64,000 bases of DNA from Lysobacter ciconiae (GCF_015209725.1 NZ_CP063656.1:1099001-1163000); one strand, 5' to 3'; counted from the first letter of the stretch, positions 47,653 to 57,854 are shown. Notes: generated from the sequence alone by a model not told the origin. Made by a program: numbers and translations.

Positions 47653-48927
47653 ATGAGTGGATACGTCCGCGATCTTGCCCGGCGCGCCCGCGCCGCCTCC
47701 CATGTCATCGCCAAGCTGGACGCGCCCCGACGCGGCGCCATGCTCGAGGCGATGGCCAACGCGGTGGAGCAGGGCAGCAGCGATATCCTCAGCGCCAACG
47801 CACACGACATGGCGCGCGCCGAAAAGGCCGGCACGACCGGCGCAATGCTCGACCGCCTGCGCCTGGATGAGGGTCGGGTGGCCGACATCGTTGCCGCCAT
47901 CCGCGAGATCGGCGAGCTTCCCGATCCGGTCGGCGAGGTGACCCGCAGCCAGGCCATGCCCAACGGGCTGAAGGTCGAGAAGGTGCGCATTCCGCTGGGC
48001 CTGATCGCGATGATCTACGAGGCGCGCCCGAACGTGACCGCCGACGCCGCCGCGCTGTGCCTGCGTGCCGGCAACGCGGTTCTCCTGCGCGGCGGCTCGG
48101 AGGCGCGCGACAGCAACATCGCCATCGCTGCCTGCCTGCACCGGGCGCTGCGCGAGCAGGGCCTGCCGCCGGAGGCCGTGACCCTGGTGGAGGACACCGC
48201 GCGCGAGCACGTGCTGGAGCTGCTCCAGCTGACCGACCTGATCGATCTGGCCATTCCGCGCGGTGGCGAGAAGCTGATCCATTTCGTTGCCGAGAACGCG
48301 CGCGTGCCGGTCATCAAACACTACAAGGGCGTCTGCCACCTGTATGTGGACAAGGCCGCGGACCTCGACCTGGCCCTGCAGCTCGCCATCGACGGCAAGC
48401 TATCGCGTCCGGGCGTGTGCAACGCGCTGGAGACGATGCTGGTGCACGGCGACGTCGCTGCTGAGTGGCTCCCGGGCGCGCTGAAGGACCTGCAATCACG
48501 CGGCGCGGAAATCCGCGGCTGCAAGCGCACCCGTGAGTTGTTCCCGGATGCATCGTTGGCGACGGATGAGGATTACGACCGCGAATTCCTCGCCCCCGTG
48601 CTGGCGGTGAAAGTGGTCGATTCGATCGACGACGCACTGGCGCACATCCAGCGTTTCACCTCCGACCACACCGAGGTGATCGTCAGCCGCGACACCGATG
48701 CGGTGGACCGGTTCATCCGCGAGATCCGCAGCTCGGCCGTGGTCGTCAACGCGTCCTCGCGCTTCAACGACGGTGGCCAGCTTGGCCTGGGCGCGGAGAT
48801 CGGCATCTCCACCACCCGCCTGCACGCCTACGGCCCGATGGGGCTGGAGTCGCTGACCATCGAGCGCTACGTGGTGCGCGGCGAGGGCCAGGTGCGTCAC
48901 CCCGACGTGGTCGCCGCGCAGGGCTGA
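47653..48927 (+). CDS. proA: gamma-glutamyl phosphate reductase
   Basis: 424 residues, preceded by aaggagaa. The catalytic Cys lies in SRPGVCNALETMLVH and EARPNVTADAAALCLRAGNA is well conserved. It follows proB by 52 bases and gives glutamate semialdehyde. Confidence 0.97.
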   Translation: MSGYVRDLARRARAASHVIAKLDAPRRGAMLEAMANAVEQGSSDILSANAHDMARAEKAGTTGAMLDRLRLDEGRVADIVAAIREIGELPDPVGEVTRSQAMPNGLKVEKVRIPLGLIAMIYEARPNVTADAAALCLRAGNAVLLRGGSEARDSNIAIAACLHRALREQGLPPEAVTLVEDTAREHVLELLQLTDLIDLAIPRGGEKLIHFVAENARVPVIKHYKGVCHLYVDKAADLDLALQLAIDGKLSRPGVCNALETMLVHGDVAAEWLPGALKDLQSRGAEIRGCKRTRELFPDASLATDEDYDREFLAPVLAVKVVDSIDDALAHIQRFTSDHTEVIVSRDTDAVDRFIREIRSSAVVVNASSRFNDGGQLGLGAEIGISTTRLHAYGPMGLESLTIERYVVRGEGQVRHPDVVAAQG

Positions 48928-49072
48928 CCCTCGCGACGGCTGGTTCCAGCCGCCCCGCGCCACGAAGGGGCGGCTGTCCGGTTTCGCCGTTGCGATGGCG
49001 TATACCTGTTGACGCGATGCCCGCAGCCCGATCGGGCGGCGGCGCTCCACCACGGACAACAGGGAAGACCAC

Positions 49073-51943
49073 ATGTTTGGAAGGGATGCCTCGGCGAACG
49101 CCGCCGCCCACAGGTTGATTGCACTGCCGGTGCTGCTGCTCGCGCTGGTGATGTTGGCTGGTTGCGGTGACCGCAACCGGTCCACCCACGTGGAGGAGGC
49201 TGCGACCACTCCCGCGTCGGACAGCGGCATGGTCGACGGCCCCTGGGTCCAGGACCTGTGGCTGTATGAGCGGGTGTCGACCTTCGACGCGGACGGCCAG
49301 CGGGTCGAACTGCTCGACGAGATACTCGCGAACCTTCCAGGTGAGCCGGACGCCGCGGTTCAACTGCCGCACGACGCGCAGTTCATCGCCTACCCGCAGT
49401 TGCGTCCGTGGCTGTCCGCCGGTGACGACAGCCGGCGCGACGACGTCACCGTCATCGCAGGCCTGCTGCGGACGCCCGACGGCGAGGGGCTGGCGATCGT
49501 GGCCATGCCGGACAGGAACGCAACCGCCCCCATCGGCCTGGATGACAGCGTCGAGCTCGACCTGACCTTCCTCGGCGACCGGCTCACACCGGACGATCCG
49601 ATGAGCATCGATTTCGCCTTCCTGCAGGCTTTGCCCGGACAGGACCCGGCGGGTGCCGGAGCCTTGGAGGTGCTTGCTCACCGGATGGCGGAAAACCGCA
49701 TCCGCTACTACGGCGAAGAAATCGACGGAGTGGAAGAGCCGCTTGCGTTCGAGGGCGTGCTCGGCACTGCGGTAAAGGGCTCCACCCGATCCAGCACGCC
49801 GGCCAAGGCGGACCCGATGATGAAGGGGTTCCGCGACGGGTTGAAGGGCTGCCGCTTCGGACTGAAGTGTGTGCGCAAGTACTTTCAGAAGTTCGGTGGT
49901 GGCTCCTCCAAGAGCAACGACCTGATCCGTTGCAACCTCGGCGGCAATTGCTACGATCCGCCGCCACCACCCCCGCCGCCACGCTGCTTCGGCCGCTGCG
50001 GCGGTGTGCGCGGCGATCCCCACCTGAGCACCTTCGATGGTGCGAACCTCTCCATGCAGGCCGTGGGCGAATTCGTCGCCGTACGCGTGCCAAGGCTCGA
50101 AGTGCAGTTGCGCACGGCGCCGCGCCACTCCTCACGCACCGTGTCGGTGGTGACTGCCATGGCGATGGACGTCGACGGCACCCGCGTATTGCTGGATACC
50201 GACCAGGGTGGCCTTCGTGTACAGATCGACGGCAAGGCCGTGCCCCATGGCGCGGACGGCGAAGTGCTGGAGTTTGCCAACGGCACGCTGACCCAGTTCC
50301 ACCGCGCGGTGCAGATCGCAACGACCGACGGCCACCAGGTCATCGCCAACAGCCCATCCAGCGGTTTCATCGACTTCACGATGGAGTTGGCCGCGGGAGT
50401 TGCAGCGACCGGGCTGCTGGGCAACCACGACGGTGATCCGAGGAACGACTTCCGCACGCGCGACGGCAAGGTCCTAGCACAGCCGCTGGACAACGAGAAG
50501 CTATACAAGGTTTTCGCTGACGGGTGGCGGGTTGCCGATGACGAATCGCTGTTCAACTATCGCGACGGCGAATCCACTGCGACCTACACCGACCGGACGT
50601 TCCCGGAAAAGCACGTGACCCGCCAGAGCCTGCCGGCGGATCTGCTCAGGCGCGCCGAAGCCGTTTGCCGCGAGTCCGGTGTCGCGCTGCAGCCCTTCCT
50701 CGACCAGTGCATTTTCGACTACGCGGTGACCGGCGAGATGGCCTTCGTCTCCGCCGCACAGCGCAGCGCGACGATCGCTGGCGGCACGGCCGGGATGACC
50801 AGCGCGGCCCCGGGCGAGGCTGACAGGAAAGTCGAGCCAGCGGCGCCCAACGATCCCAACGCACAGGCCACGCTGAAGGTGGCGGCGAGCGCGCCGGCCG
50901 GATCCACGGTGCGCGTTAGCTGGGCCGGGCCCAACGAACCCTACGACTATATCGCTGTGGCACGCCCCGGCACACCGGGTCGCGAATCGGTTAATCACAC
51001 CGGGACGGATGCGGGCAATCCGCTGCACCTGCTACTGCCGGCGGAGGCGGGCAAGTGGGAGGTCAGGTACGTGCAGTACGAGGGCCGCAAGGTGCTCGCC
51101 ACCCAGGAGATCACCACGACGCCGCTGGAGGCGAGCGTGCAGGCTACTGACACCGCTCCGGCCGGGGCCAAGGTCAGCGTGCAATGGACGGGCCCCAATT
51201 ACCCGCACGACGTTATTTCGGTGGTGCGCGCCGGCGCCCCCGGAAGGGAGTCGGTAAACCACACGCCGACCACCGCCGGCACGCCGCTGAATCTGCTCAT
51301 GCCCGCGGATCCCGGTGAGTGGGAGGTTCGCTACGTGCAGTACCAGGACCACAAGGTGCTGGCCCGCACGAGCATCACCACCACTGCCCTGGAAGCCAAG
51401 CTGGACATCCCGGCGACCGCGCCGGCCGGCTCCACCATCGACGTCGGCTGGACCGGGCCGAACTACCCCTACGACCACGTCTCGGTAGTGCGTGCCGGCG
51501 CAGCGGGCAGGGACTCGGTGAACCACACGCCCACCGAGGCCGGCACTCCGCTGAAGCTGCGGCTGCCTGCGGAACCCGGTGAGTGGGAGGTCCGCTATGT
51601 GCAGTACCAGGATCACAAGGTATTGGCACGCAAGTTGATCAGCACCACGCCGGTGACCGCGAATCTGGAGGTCCCGGCGAGCGCGGCGGCGGGATCAAAA
51701 ATAGCCGTTGAATGGACGGGACCGGGCTACGCCTATGACTTTATCGCGGTGGCCAAGCCAGGCACGGAGGGCAGAAGTTCGGTGGAACACAGCCCGGCCG
51801 GGGATGGCAGCCCGCTCCAGGTCAAGGTGCCCGACGAGCCGGGCACTTGGGAGGTCCGCTACGTGCAGTACCAGGACCACAAGGTGCTGGCGAGGAAAAC
51901 GCTGACGGTCACGGCCGCCGATCCCCCCGAATCCGGCGACTAG
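49073..51943 (+). CDS. VWFD-domain lipoprotein with four tandem beta repeats
   Basis: 956 residues. The signal LLALVMLAGCGD carries a lipobox. After an N-terminal region (about 45-245) comes a linker with CYDPPPPPPPPRC, then a von Willebrand D domain (about 315-490; CGGVRGDPHLSTFDG, GLLGNHDGDPRNDF). Four repeats begin near residues 601, 685, 773 and 861, each with SVQWTGPNYPHD-like and WEVRYVQYQDHKVLA motifs. A cell-surface adhesin or binding role fits, but no ligand is known. Convergent with the phosphoketolase gene. Confidence 0.88.
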   Translation: MFGRDASANAAAHRLIALPVLLLALVMLAGCGDRNRSTHVEEAATTPASDSGMVDGPWVQDLWLYERVSTFDADGQRVELLDEILANLPGEPDAAVQLPHDAQFIAYPQLRPWLSAGDDSRRDDVTVIAGLLRTPDGEGLAIVAMPDRNATAPIGLDDSVELDLTFLGDRLTPDDPMSIDFAFLQALPGQDPAGAGALEVLAHRMAENRIRYYGEEIDGVEEPLAFEGVLGTAVKGSTRSSTPAKADPMMKGFRDGLKGCRFGLKCVRKYFQKFGGGSSKSNDLIRCNLGGNCYDPPPPPPPPRCFGRCGGVRGDPHLSTFDGANLSMQAVGEFVAVRVPRLEVQLRTAPRHSSRTVSVVTAMAMDVDGTRVLLDTDQGGLRVQIDGKAVPHGADGEVLEFANGTLTQFHRAVQIATTDGHQVIANSPSSGFIDFTMELAAGVAATGLLGNHDGDPRNDFRTRDGKVLAQPLDNEKLYKVFADGWRVADDESLFNYRDGESTATYTDRTFPEKHVTRQSLPADLLRRAEAVCRESGVALQPFLDQCIFDYAVTGEMAFVSAAQRSATIAGGTAGMTSAAPGEADRKVEPAAPNDPNAQATLKVAASAPAGSTVRVSWAGPNEPYDYIAVARPGTPGRESVNHTGTDAGNPLHLLLPAEAGKWEVRYVQYEGRKVLATQEITTTPLEASVQATDTAPAGAKVSVQWTGPNYPHDVISVVRAGAPGRESVNHTPTTAGTPLNLLMPADPGEWEVRYVQYQDHKVLARTSITTTALEAKLDIPATAPAGSTIDVGWTGPNYPYDHVSVVRAGAAGRDSVNHTPTEAGTPLKLRLPAEPGEWEVRYVQYQDHKVLARKLISTTPVTANLEVPASAAAGSKIAVEWTGPGYAYDFIAVAKPGTEGRSSVEHSPAGDGSPLQVKVPDEPGTWEVRYVQYQDHKVLARKTLTVTAADPPESGD
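50873..51910 (+). repeat. four tandem coding repeats (84-88 codons each)
   Basis: Units begin at 50873, 51125, 51389 and 51653. The shared core is WTGPNYPYD, then V-R-G-A-GR-SVNHTPT-AGTPL and EWEVRYVQYQDHKVLAR. The last three units match each other most closely in the second half, consistent with recent duplication or gene conversion. Confidence 0.9.
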
Positions 51944-51979
51944 CGCGGCAGGGCTCCCTCCATCTGCGGCGGCCGCCGA

Positions 51980-54346
51980 TCACTGCCGCCGCAGGTCAGC
52001 CGGATTGCCCTTGCCATCGATCGCATCGAGCTGCGCCTGGTTGAGCAATGCATCGCGGTCCCACCCGGCCACGCTCGCGGCGGCATCCACTGCGTGCGCC
52101 CAGGTACAGCGGTTGGCGAACAGCATGCCCGGCACGTCCAGCGTGCCGCCGCGACTGATGTAGCCAAGCGCGCGGGTCGTGGCGCGGCCGCTGTCGATGC
52201 GGCGCAGGATGCCGAGCATCGGCTCGGGTCGGGTATGGGTCAGGATCACCCGCGGCAGGCCGGGCGGAAACAGCGCGTCGACCGTGGCATCGTCGTCGAC
52301 GAATGCGGCTTCGATGTCATCGCGCGGAATGCGCAGCCGACCCGGCTCGAGGATCACGGTCACGCAGACATGCTTGCCGCGATCGGCCAACTGCTGCTGC
52401 GCCGTCATCGCTTCCTCCAGCTGGTAGGCGCCAAGCGCGACCAGCTGCACATCTGCCTCGGCGGGATCGCCGATCAGATGGGCGGCGCCGTCGCGGACCA
52501 GCTGCCGGGTCATTTCCGCATCGAAGCGGTTTTCGACCTCGCGTTTGGAGATGATCACGCAGGCCACCTGGCCGCGGTGGGCGTACACGTCACGCAGTGC
52601 CGCCACCGCGGTATTGCCGTCGACCGGAAACAGCACGCGTGAGGTATCGGACATCTCTCCCAACAGCGCCTCGCCCATGGTCGGGTCCTGGTGGGACTGC
52701 TCGTTCTTGGCGTTTTCCCAGGTGTGAGAGGTGACGATCAATGGCACTGAGATCCAGCCGGGCTTTTGACCCACCTGGCGCCGGTGGCGGGCGAAGATGA
52801 TCTCCTGCCGCAGCAGGCCGAGCATCTTCACCGCGAACGCCTCGTAGCTGACGATCAGGTTCAGTCCGCCCTTGTTGCCCAGCGCCGCTGCGGCGACCGC
52901 TTCCTCGTTGAGCGCGGTGATGACCGCGCCGTACAGGTGCTCGGGCACGCCCGGTTCGGGCTGGTTGACCCGGTGCTTGAGCAGTTCCAGCGTCGCGCCC
53001 ATTTTGTTGCTTGCCAGCTCGTCCGGGTTGCCCACGCGGATGCGCAGCTCCGGATTGCTGTTGGCCAGTTCGACAAACCACCGGTCCAGCGTCGTCATCG
53101 CGCTGCTTTGACTGCCCGTGGTTTCCGAGCGAGGTTCGGGCAGATCGGGTGCGGCAGGACGGCGATGGGCCATCGGGTGCGCACTTTCCCGCGCGCGTTC
53201 CTGCCCGGCATGGGTGGCGAACGCCTCCAGCGCAGCGTCCAGTTCGGCTGGCGGGACGAACAGGGCGGCCGAGCTTTCGTTGAACAAGCGCCGGGTGGCG
53301 GCATCGGTATGCGGATTGCCGTCCAGCGGCAGATTGTGGGCGGCATTGCTGTCGGCGCCGGGAAAGCCGAAGCCCTTTTCGGTCTCCGCAATCACGTAGG
53401 GCATCGGCGCCGGATAATGCTGGTCCGGATCGGCGGCGAACCTGCGCAGCGCATCCTCGCTTTCGATGATCGCGCACGCGATCGCGGCGGGGTCCCGGCC
53501 ATCCACGGTCACGGGCTCGAAGCCGTTGTGGCGGACGTCCTCGGCCAGCCATTCCGCGCCGCCCTGCTGCATGATCTGGGTGCGCTGCTCGATGCGGCGG
53601 CCGTTGAGGATCATCACCGGCACGGCGAGACCGCTGTCGTAGGCGCGCCACCAGCGCGGGGCCCAGTCCGGCCCGCGCTGCTCCTCGAACGCGCCGTCGC
53701 TGAGGAAGGCGACCAGCGATTCGCCGACCAGCGGCATGTGGATGTACTGCAGGCCGGCAAAGCCCAGGTAACCGCCTTCCGATACCGCGCCCGCGGTGTT
53801 CGGTCCCGCGTGGCTGCCCAGCGGGACCGCCGGGACGCCGTTCGCATCGAGGGCGTAGGAGTAGAAATCCTGGCACAGCTGCGAGAGGCCCTTCTCGCTG
53901 CGGTCGTAGCGTCCCTGCTGCGCTGGGGATACGTCGCCGGTCAATGCATTCACCGCCTCGATGGCAGCCACGCAATGACCCTGGCCCATGATCCAGGAGC
54001 GCGTGGTACCGGTCAGCGCGTTGGCCAGCAGATAGGCCACGTAGGCCTGGACCATGTTCAGCGAGCCACCCGTGTGGCCCTCGGGGGTCGGCTTGAAGTC
54101 CTCGGCCGCCAGGGGCGCGCCCGACATGTCGACGCGTAGCGCATAGCTCATGTGCGCGACCACCTTCATCCCCGCGCACGTCACGCGGTCGGCGGCGGCG
54201 AGCAGCGTATAAATGCCCGCCTCATCCGCGCCTCCGGCAACAAGCCGGGACACGAGTGCGTCGACACGCTTGACGGTGTCGTCGCGATGGACGATGGGGC
54301 CGTAGCCGGAGAGCCATTGCTGGCGTGGGTTGGAAAGGGTATTCAT
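51980..54346 (-). CDS. phosphoketolase
   Basis: 788 residues from ATG 54346, full length for the family. GHTGGSLNMVQAYVAYL, IMGQGHC, LSDGAFEEQRGPDWAP and the C-terminal PLIVTSHTWENAKNEQSHQDP match thiamine-diphosphate phosphoketolases. They split xylulose-5-P and/or fructose-6-P into acetyl-phosphate and a shorter sugar phosphate. The acetate kinase gene directly upstream turns acetyl-P into acetate and ATP. The pentose or hexose preference cannot be read here. Confidence 0.93.
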   Translation of the reverse strand: MNTLSNPRQQWLSGYGPIVHRDDTVKRVDALVSRLVAGGADEAGIYTLLAAADRVTCAGMKVVAHMSYALRVDMSGAPLAAEDFKPTPEGHTGGSLNMVQAYVAYLLANALTGTTRSWIMGQGHCVAAIEAVNALTGDVSPAQQGRYDRSEKGLSQLCQDFYSYALDANGVPAVPLGSHAGPNTAGAVSEGGYLGFAGLQYIHMPLVGESLVAFLSDGAFEEQRGPDWAPRWWRAYDSGLAVPVMILNGRRIEQRTQIMQQGGAEWLAEDVRHNGFEPVTVDGRDPAAIACAIIESEDALRRFAADPDQHYPAPMPYVIAETEKGFGFPGADSNAAHNLPLDGNPHTDAATRRLFNESSAALFVPPAELDAALEAFATHAGQERARESAHPMAHRRPAAPDLPEPRSETTGSQSSAMTTLDRWFVELANSNPELRIRVGNPDELASNKMGATLELLKHRVNQPEPGVPEHLYGAVITALNEEAVAAAALGNKGGLNLIVSYEAFAVKMLGLLRQEIIFARHRRQVGQKPGWISVPLIVTSHTWENAKNEQSHQDPTMGEALLGEMSDTSRVLFPVDGNTAVAALRDVYAHRGQVACVIISKREVENRFDAEMTRQLVRDGAAHLIGDPAEADVQLVALGAYQLEEAMTAQQQLADRGKHVCVTVILEPGRLRIPRDDIEAAFVDDDATVDALFPPGLPRVILTHTRPEPMLGILRRIDSGRATTRALGYISRGGTLDVPGMLFANRCTWAHAVDAAASVAGWDRDALLNQAQLDAIDGKGNPADLRRQ

Positions 54347-54413
54347 GGGATAGGCCTTGTGCGGTGCCGAGAGGTTGCAATGAGCGCGCGACGTAGTTGG
54401 AGCGTGCGCTCGA

Positions 54414-55634
54414 TCAGGGCGGATGGCCGTTGGCCGCGAGCAGTTCACGGGCGTGGCGAGCGGCGATCCACTCCTCGTTGGTCGGTTCGACCGCAACGAG
54501 GACGCGACTGCCCGCCGCCGAGATGACCGGCGCGTCGATAGCATTCGCGTCGGCGTCGAGCTTCACGCCCAGGTACGCCAGGTCGTGACACACGCGCTCG
54601 CGGATGAAAACGCTGTGCTCGCCGATGCCTGCGGTGAACGCGAGCAGGTCCAGACCGCCGAGCACGGCGGCCATCGCGCCGATCTCTTTCACGATGCGAC
54701 GCACGAACAGCGCGAGCGCGATCCGTGCGCGTTCGCCGGATTCGCCGGGATCGTCCTCGTGCTTGATCAGGACGCGCGGCTCCGAGGAAATGCCGGACAC
54801 CCCGAGCAGGCCGGAGTCGTGGTACAGCGTCGCCGCCACGTCCTCCAGCGAGAGTTTTTCCACCTCCATCAGGTAGAGCAGGGCGCCCGGATCGATGGAG
54901 CCCGTACGTGTGCCCATCATCAGCCCGTCGAGCGCGGAAAACCCCATGGTGGTGGCGACGCTCTTCAGGTCCTGCATGGCACACAGGCTGGCCCCGCTGC
55001 CGAGGTGGGCGACGATGACCCGCCCGCGCGCCACTTCGCCATGACGCTCGGGCAGGGCGTGGCTCATGAACTCGTAGGACAGGCCATGGAATCCGTAGCG
55101 GCGCAGGCCGCGCTGCCACGCCGAATACGGCAGCGGCAGGATCTGCTCGACCTTGGGCAGGGTGTGGTGAAAGGCGGTGTCAAAGCACGCGACCTGGACG
55201 ATGTCGGGGCGCTGCTCCAGCAACAGGCGCATCGCCTCCAACGGAAACGGCTGGTGCAGAGGCGCCAGCGGGACGTAGCTGCGCAGGTCCCCAAGGATCG
55301 GCAGGGTGACGATCGTGGGATCGAAATACCGGGTCCCGCCGTGGACCACGCGATGGGCCACAGCAATCACGCGACGCCCTTCCAGGCGCCGCGTGATGCG
55401 TTGCTGGATCAGCTCCAGCGCGGCGCTATGCGGGTGGGCCCGATCCAGATCGACGGCAAATGGCTCAACTCCGGTTTCACCGAAATCCGGCGAGGAGCCG
55501 CCGATGCCCTGCACCTTGCCATTCCATAGCGGCGTTCGCGGCAGTGGCTCGGCATCGGCGGGAAATACGGCGAACTTGATGCTTGATGAGCCGCAGTTCA
55601 GGACAACGATGAGTGCGCCGGCGCGGTCCACCAC
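54414..55634 (-). CDS. ackA: acetate kinase
   Basis: 406 residues from GTG 55634, overlapping the upstream stop (TAGTG). VLNCGSSSIKFAVF is the ATP-binding signature, HRVVHGG and FDTAFHHTLP follow and TAGIGEHSVFIRE is present. With phosphoketolase it conserves the energy of acetyl-phosphate. Confidence 0.95.
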   Translation of the reverse strand: MVDRAGALIVVLNCGSSSIKFAVFPADAEPLPRTPLWNGKVQGIGGSSPDFGETGVEPFAVDLDRAHPHSAALELIQQRITRRLEGRRVIAVAHRVVHGGTRYFDPTIVTLPILGDLRSYVPLAPLHQPFPLEAMRLLLEQRPDIVQVACFDTAFHHTLPKVEQILPLPYSAWQRGLRRYGFHGLSYEFMSHALPERHGEVARGRVIVAHLGSGASLCAMQDLKSVATTMGFSALDGLMMGTRTGSIDPGALLYLMEVEKLSLEDVAATLYHDSGLLGVSGISSEPRVLIKHEDDPGESGERARIALALFVRRIVKEIGAMAAVLGGLDLLAFTAGIGEHSVFIRERVCHDLAYLGVKLDADANAIDAPVISAAGSRVLVAVEPTNEEWIAARHARELLAANGHPP

Positions 55635-56926
55635 TAGCGCGTCGGCGCGACCCGCCAGATCGTGTTGGACAGATCATCGGCAACAATGAGTGCGCCGCGC
55701 GGATCCACCGTCACGCCCACCGGCCGGCCACGCGTCTTGCCATCCTCGTCGCGGAAGCCGGCCACGAAGTCGATCGGATCACCGGACGGGCGGCCGCCGG
55801 TGAAAGGAACGAACACGACCTTGTAACCGACGGGGTCCTTGCGGTTCCAGCTGCCGTGCTCACCGATGAATGCGCCTTCGGCAAACTGCGCGCCCATGAC
55901 CGGCGAAGAAAAGTCCAGACCGAGTGCGGCGACATGCGAGCCCAGGCTGTAGTCGGGCGCGATCGCCGAGGCGACCTTGTCCGGGTCCTGCGGCTTCACC
56001 CGCGGGTCGACGTTCTGGCCCCAGTAGCTGTACGGCCAGCCGTAGAAGCCGCCGTCCCGGATCGAGGTCAGGTAGTCAGGCACCAGATTCGGGCCAAGTT
56101 CGTCACGCTCGTTGACGGCAGCCCACAACTGGTCGGTCCCCGGCAGGATCGCCAGGGCTGTCGGGTTCCGTACGCCGTTGGCGTAGGCGCGATGCGCGCC
56201 GGTCGACGCGTCGATCTGCCAGATCGTGGCCCGGTCGACCTCAGCCACCATGCCGCGCTCGGTGATGTTGCTGTTGGAGCCGATGCCGACGTAGAGGAAC
56301 CGCCCATCGGGGCTGGCGGTCATCGCCTTGGTCCAGTGGTGGTTGATCGCCGACGGCAGCGGCGTCACGGTGACGGGCGGGGCGTCTGCACGGGTCTGCC
56401 CGTCGGTGTAGTCAAAGCGCACCAGCGCATCCTGGTTCGCGACATACAACGCGCCCTCGACGAACGCCAAACCGTAGGGTGCATTCAGATCCTCGGCGAA
56501 CACGGTCTGCAGCTCGTACTTGCCGTCGCCGTCGGCATCGCGCAGCAGGGTAAGGCGGTTGCCGCTCTTCACCGGCGTGGTGCCCTTGGCCTTGATCGGA
56601 CCGGCAATCAGGTCCTTGGGCTTCAAGGCCGGTGCGTTGCCGCCCTTGCCCTCGGCCACCAGGATGTCGCCATTGGGCAGCACCAGGGTCTGCCGCGGGA
56701 TCTTCAGATCGGTGGCGATCGCAGTGATGGAATACCCGTCCGGCACGGTCGGGAGCTTGTCGCCCCAGTTGGTCGGATTGGCGATCGTCATGCGGGGAAG
56801 CAGGCCACGCTGGTGGTCGGGCAGGACCGGGTCAGCGCCGTACTGTTCCGGATCGGGGTCGGTGCCGCCACAGGCGGACAGCGACAGCGCGGCCAGGACC
56901 GCAATGAGCAGGGAAGTGCGCTTCAT
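55634..56926 (-). CDS. sorbosone-dehydrogenase-like (PQQ-type beta-propeller) lipoprotein
   Basis: 430 residues from ATG 56926 with aggagtcctgtc upstream. The signal LLIAVLAALSLSACGG has a lipobox, so it is periplasmic or on the outer membrane. Propeller motifs such as GNRLTLLRDADGDG, APYGLAFV, GVRNPTALA, NERDELGPNLVPDYLT and GEHGSWNR match sugar and sorbosone dehydrogenases. It probably oxidises an aldose or sorbosone using PQQ; the substrate is unknown. It overlaps the DUF2231 gene as ATGA. Confidence 0.88.
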   Translation of the reverse strand: MKRTSLLIAVLAALSLSACGGTDPDPEQYGADPVLPDHQRGLLPRMTIANPTNWGDKLPTVPDGYSITAIATDLKIPRQTLVLPNGDILVAEGKGGNAPALKPKDLIAGPIKAKGTTPVKSGNRLTLLRDADGDGKYELQTVFAEDLNAPYGLAFVEGALYVANQDALVRFDYTDGQTRADAPPVTVTPLPSAINHHWTKAMTASPDGRFLYVGIGSNSNITERGMVAEVDRATIWQIDASTGAHRAYANGVRNPTALAILPGTDQLWAAVNERDELGPNLVPDYLTSIRDGGFYGWPYSYWGQNVDPRVKPQDPDKVASAIAPDYSLGSHVAALGLDFSSPVMGAQFAEGAFIGEHGSWNRKDPVGYKVVFVPFTGGRPSGDPIDFVAGFRDEDGKTRGRPVGVTVDPRGALIVADDLSNTIWRVAPTR

Positions 56927-57357
56927 GACAGGACTCCTGTCCGGCGTGACATGGACGCAGCGCCAGCGGCGACGCAGGCGAGCAGGACAACAATGACCGA
57001 CAGCACCAGGCCTTCCGGCATGCTGGCCCAGGCATCCTTGGCATGGATCAACGCGTTGATGAAGCCGAGTATCCAAGTGATGAGCAGGAGAACCGGGTAG
57101 ACCAGGCGACGCGAATCGCCAACCCGCGGACGGAACAAATCGACGAAGCCCCAGACCACGGCGAGCGCGGTCAGGACCAGTGCGCCGGCGATCAGCCAGG
57201 AGGCGAAGTTGTTCCACTGGATCTCGTAGGTGGATGCGTACGCCCAATCACTGAGCATTGCCGCAATGAAGAGGGTGATGGCGCCGCCCAGCAGGAACGC
57301 GTGCAGCGGGGCAATCTGGTCCCTGACTGCGAGGGATCGATCAACGGTTGCTGCCAT
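56923..57357 (-). CDS. DUF2231 four-helix membrane protein
   Basis: 144 residues from ATG 57357. HAFLLGGAITLFIAAMLSDW and three further helices match DUF2231. Such proteins are often encoded next to sorbosone dehydrogenase-like genes, as here, and may pass electrons or anchor the dehydrogenase; that is an inference. First gene of the four-gene operon; the promoter should lie in 57358-57503. Confidence 0.88.
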   Translation of the reverse strand: MAATVDRSLAVRDQIAPLHAFLLGGAITLFIAAMLSDWAYASTYEIQWNNFASWLIAGALVLTALAVVWGFVDLFRPRVGDSRRLVYPVLLLITWILGFINALIHAKDAWASMPEGLVLSVIVVLLACVAAGAASMSRRTGVLS

Positions 57358-57503
57358 GTCTTTGCTCCGGGAGAGGACAGAAGGGATTTTTCGCGGACCC
57401 AACGTCCTGTCAGGAATCCAGCGGGATGACCTTAACCCGGGCAATGTGGGCGGGGCGTTAGCGGAAATGGAGGTGCCCGCGCCCGGCGTGCATATGCGCG
57501 CCG

Positions 57504-57854
57504 CTAAAGCAGCCGTGTCCCAAGCGGCACGGACTGATCGGGAACACAAAGGGCCACGTTGCCGTCGGCGTCGTGGAACCCTGTGACGAGGCACTCGGAC
57601 ATCAACGGCCCGATCTGCTTGCGGGGGAAATTGACGACGGCCACGACCAGCTTCCCTATCAACTCCTCAGGCTGGTAAAGCCCAGTGATCTGGGCGCTGG
57701 ACTTCCTGACGCCGATCGCCTCGCCAAAGTCGACGTGCAACACGTAGGCCGGCTTGCGTGCCTCTTTGAAAGGGTATGCATCAACGATGCGGCCGACGCG
57801 AAGCTCGACCTTGAGGAAATCGTCGAAGGAAATTGGAGCCGTAGGTTCGTTCAT
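57504..57854 (-). CDS. csaA: CsaA tRNA-binding (chaperone-like) protein
   Basis: 116 residues. The OB-fold protein has FLKVELRVGRIVDAYPFKEARKP and the C-terminal PRKQIGPLMSECLVTGF and PDQSVPLGTRL motifs of CsaA. It is the last typical chromosomal gene before the accessory region. Confidence 0.94.
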   Translation of the reverse strand: MNEPTAPISFDDFLKVELRVGRIVDAYPFKEARKPAYVLHVDFGEAIGVRKSSAQITGLYQPEELIGKLVVAVVNFPRKQIGPLMSECLVTGFHDADGNVALCVPDQSVPLGTRLL

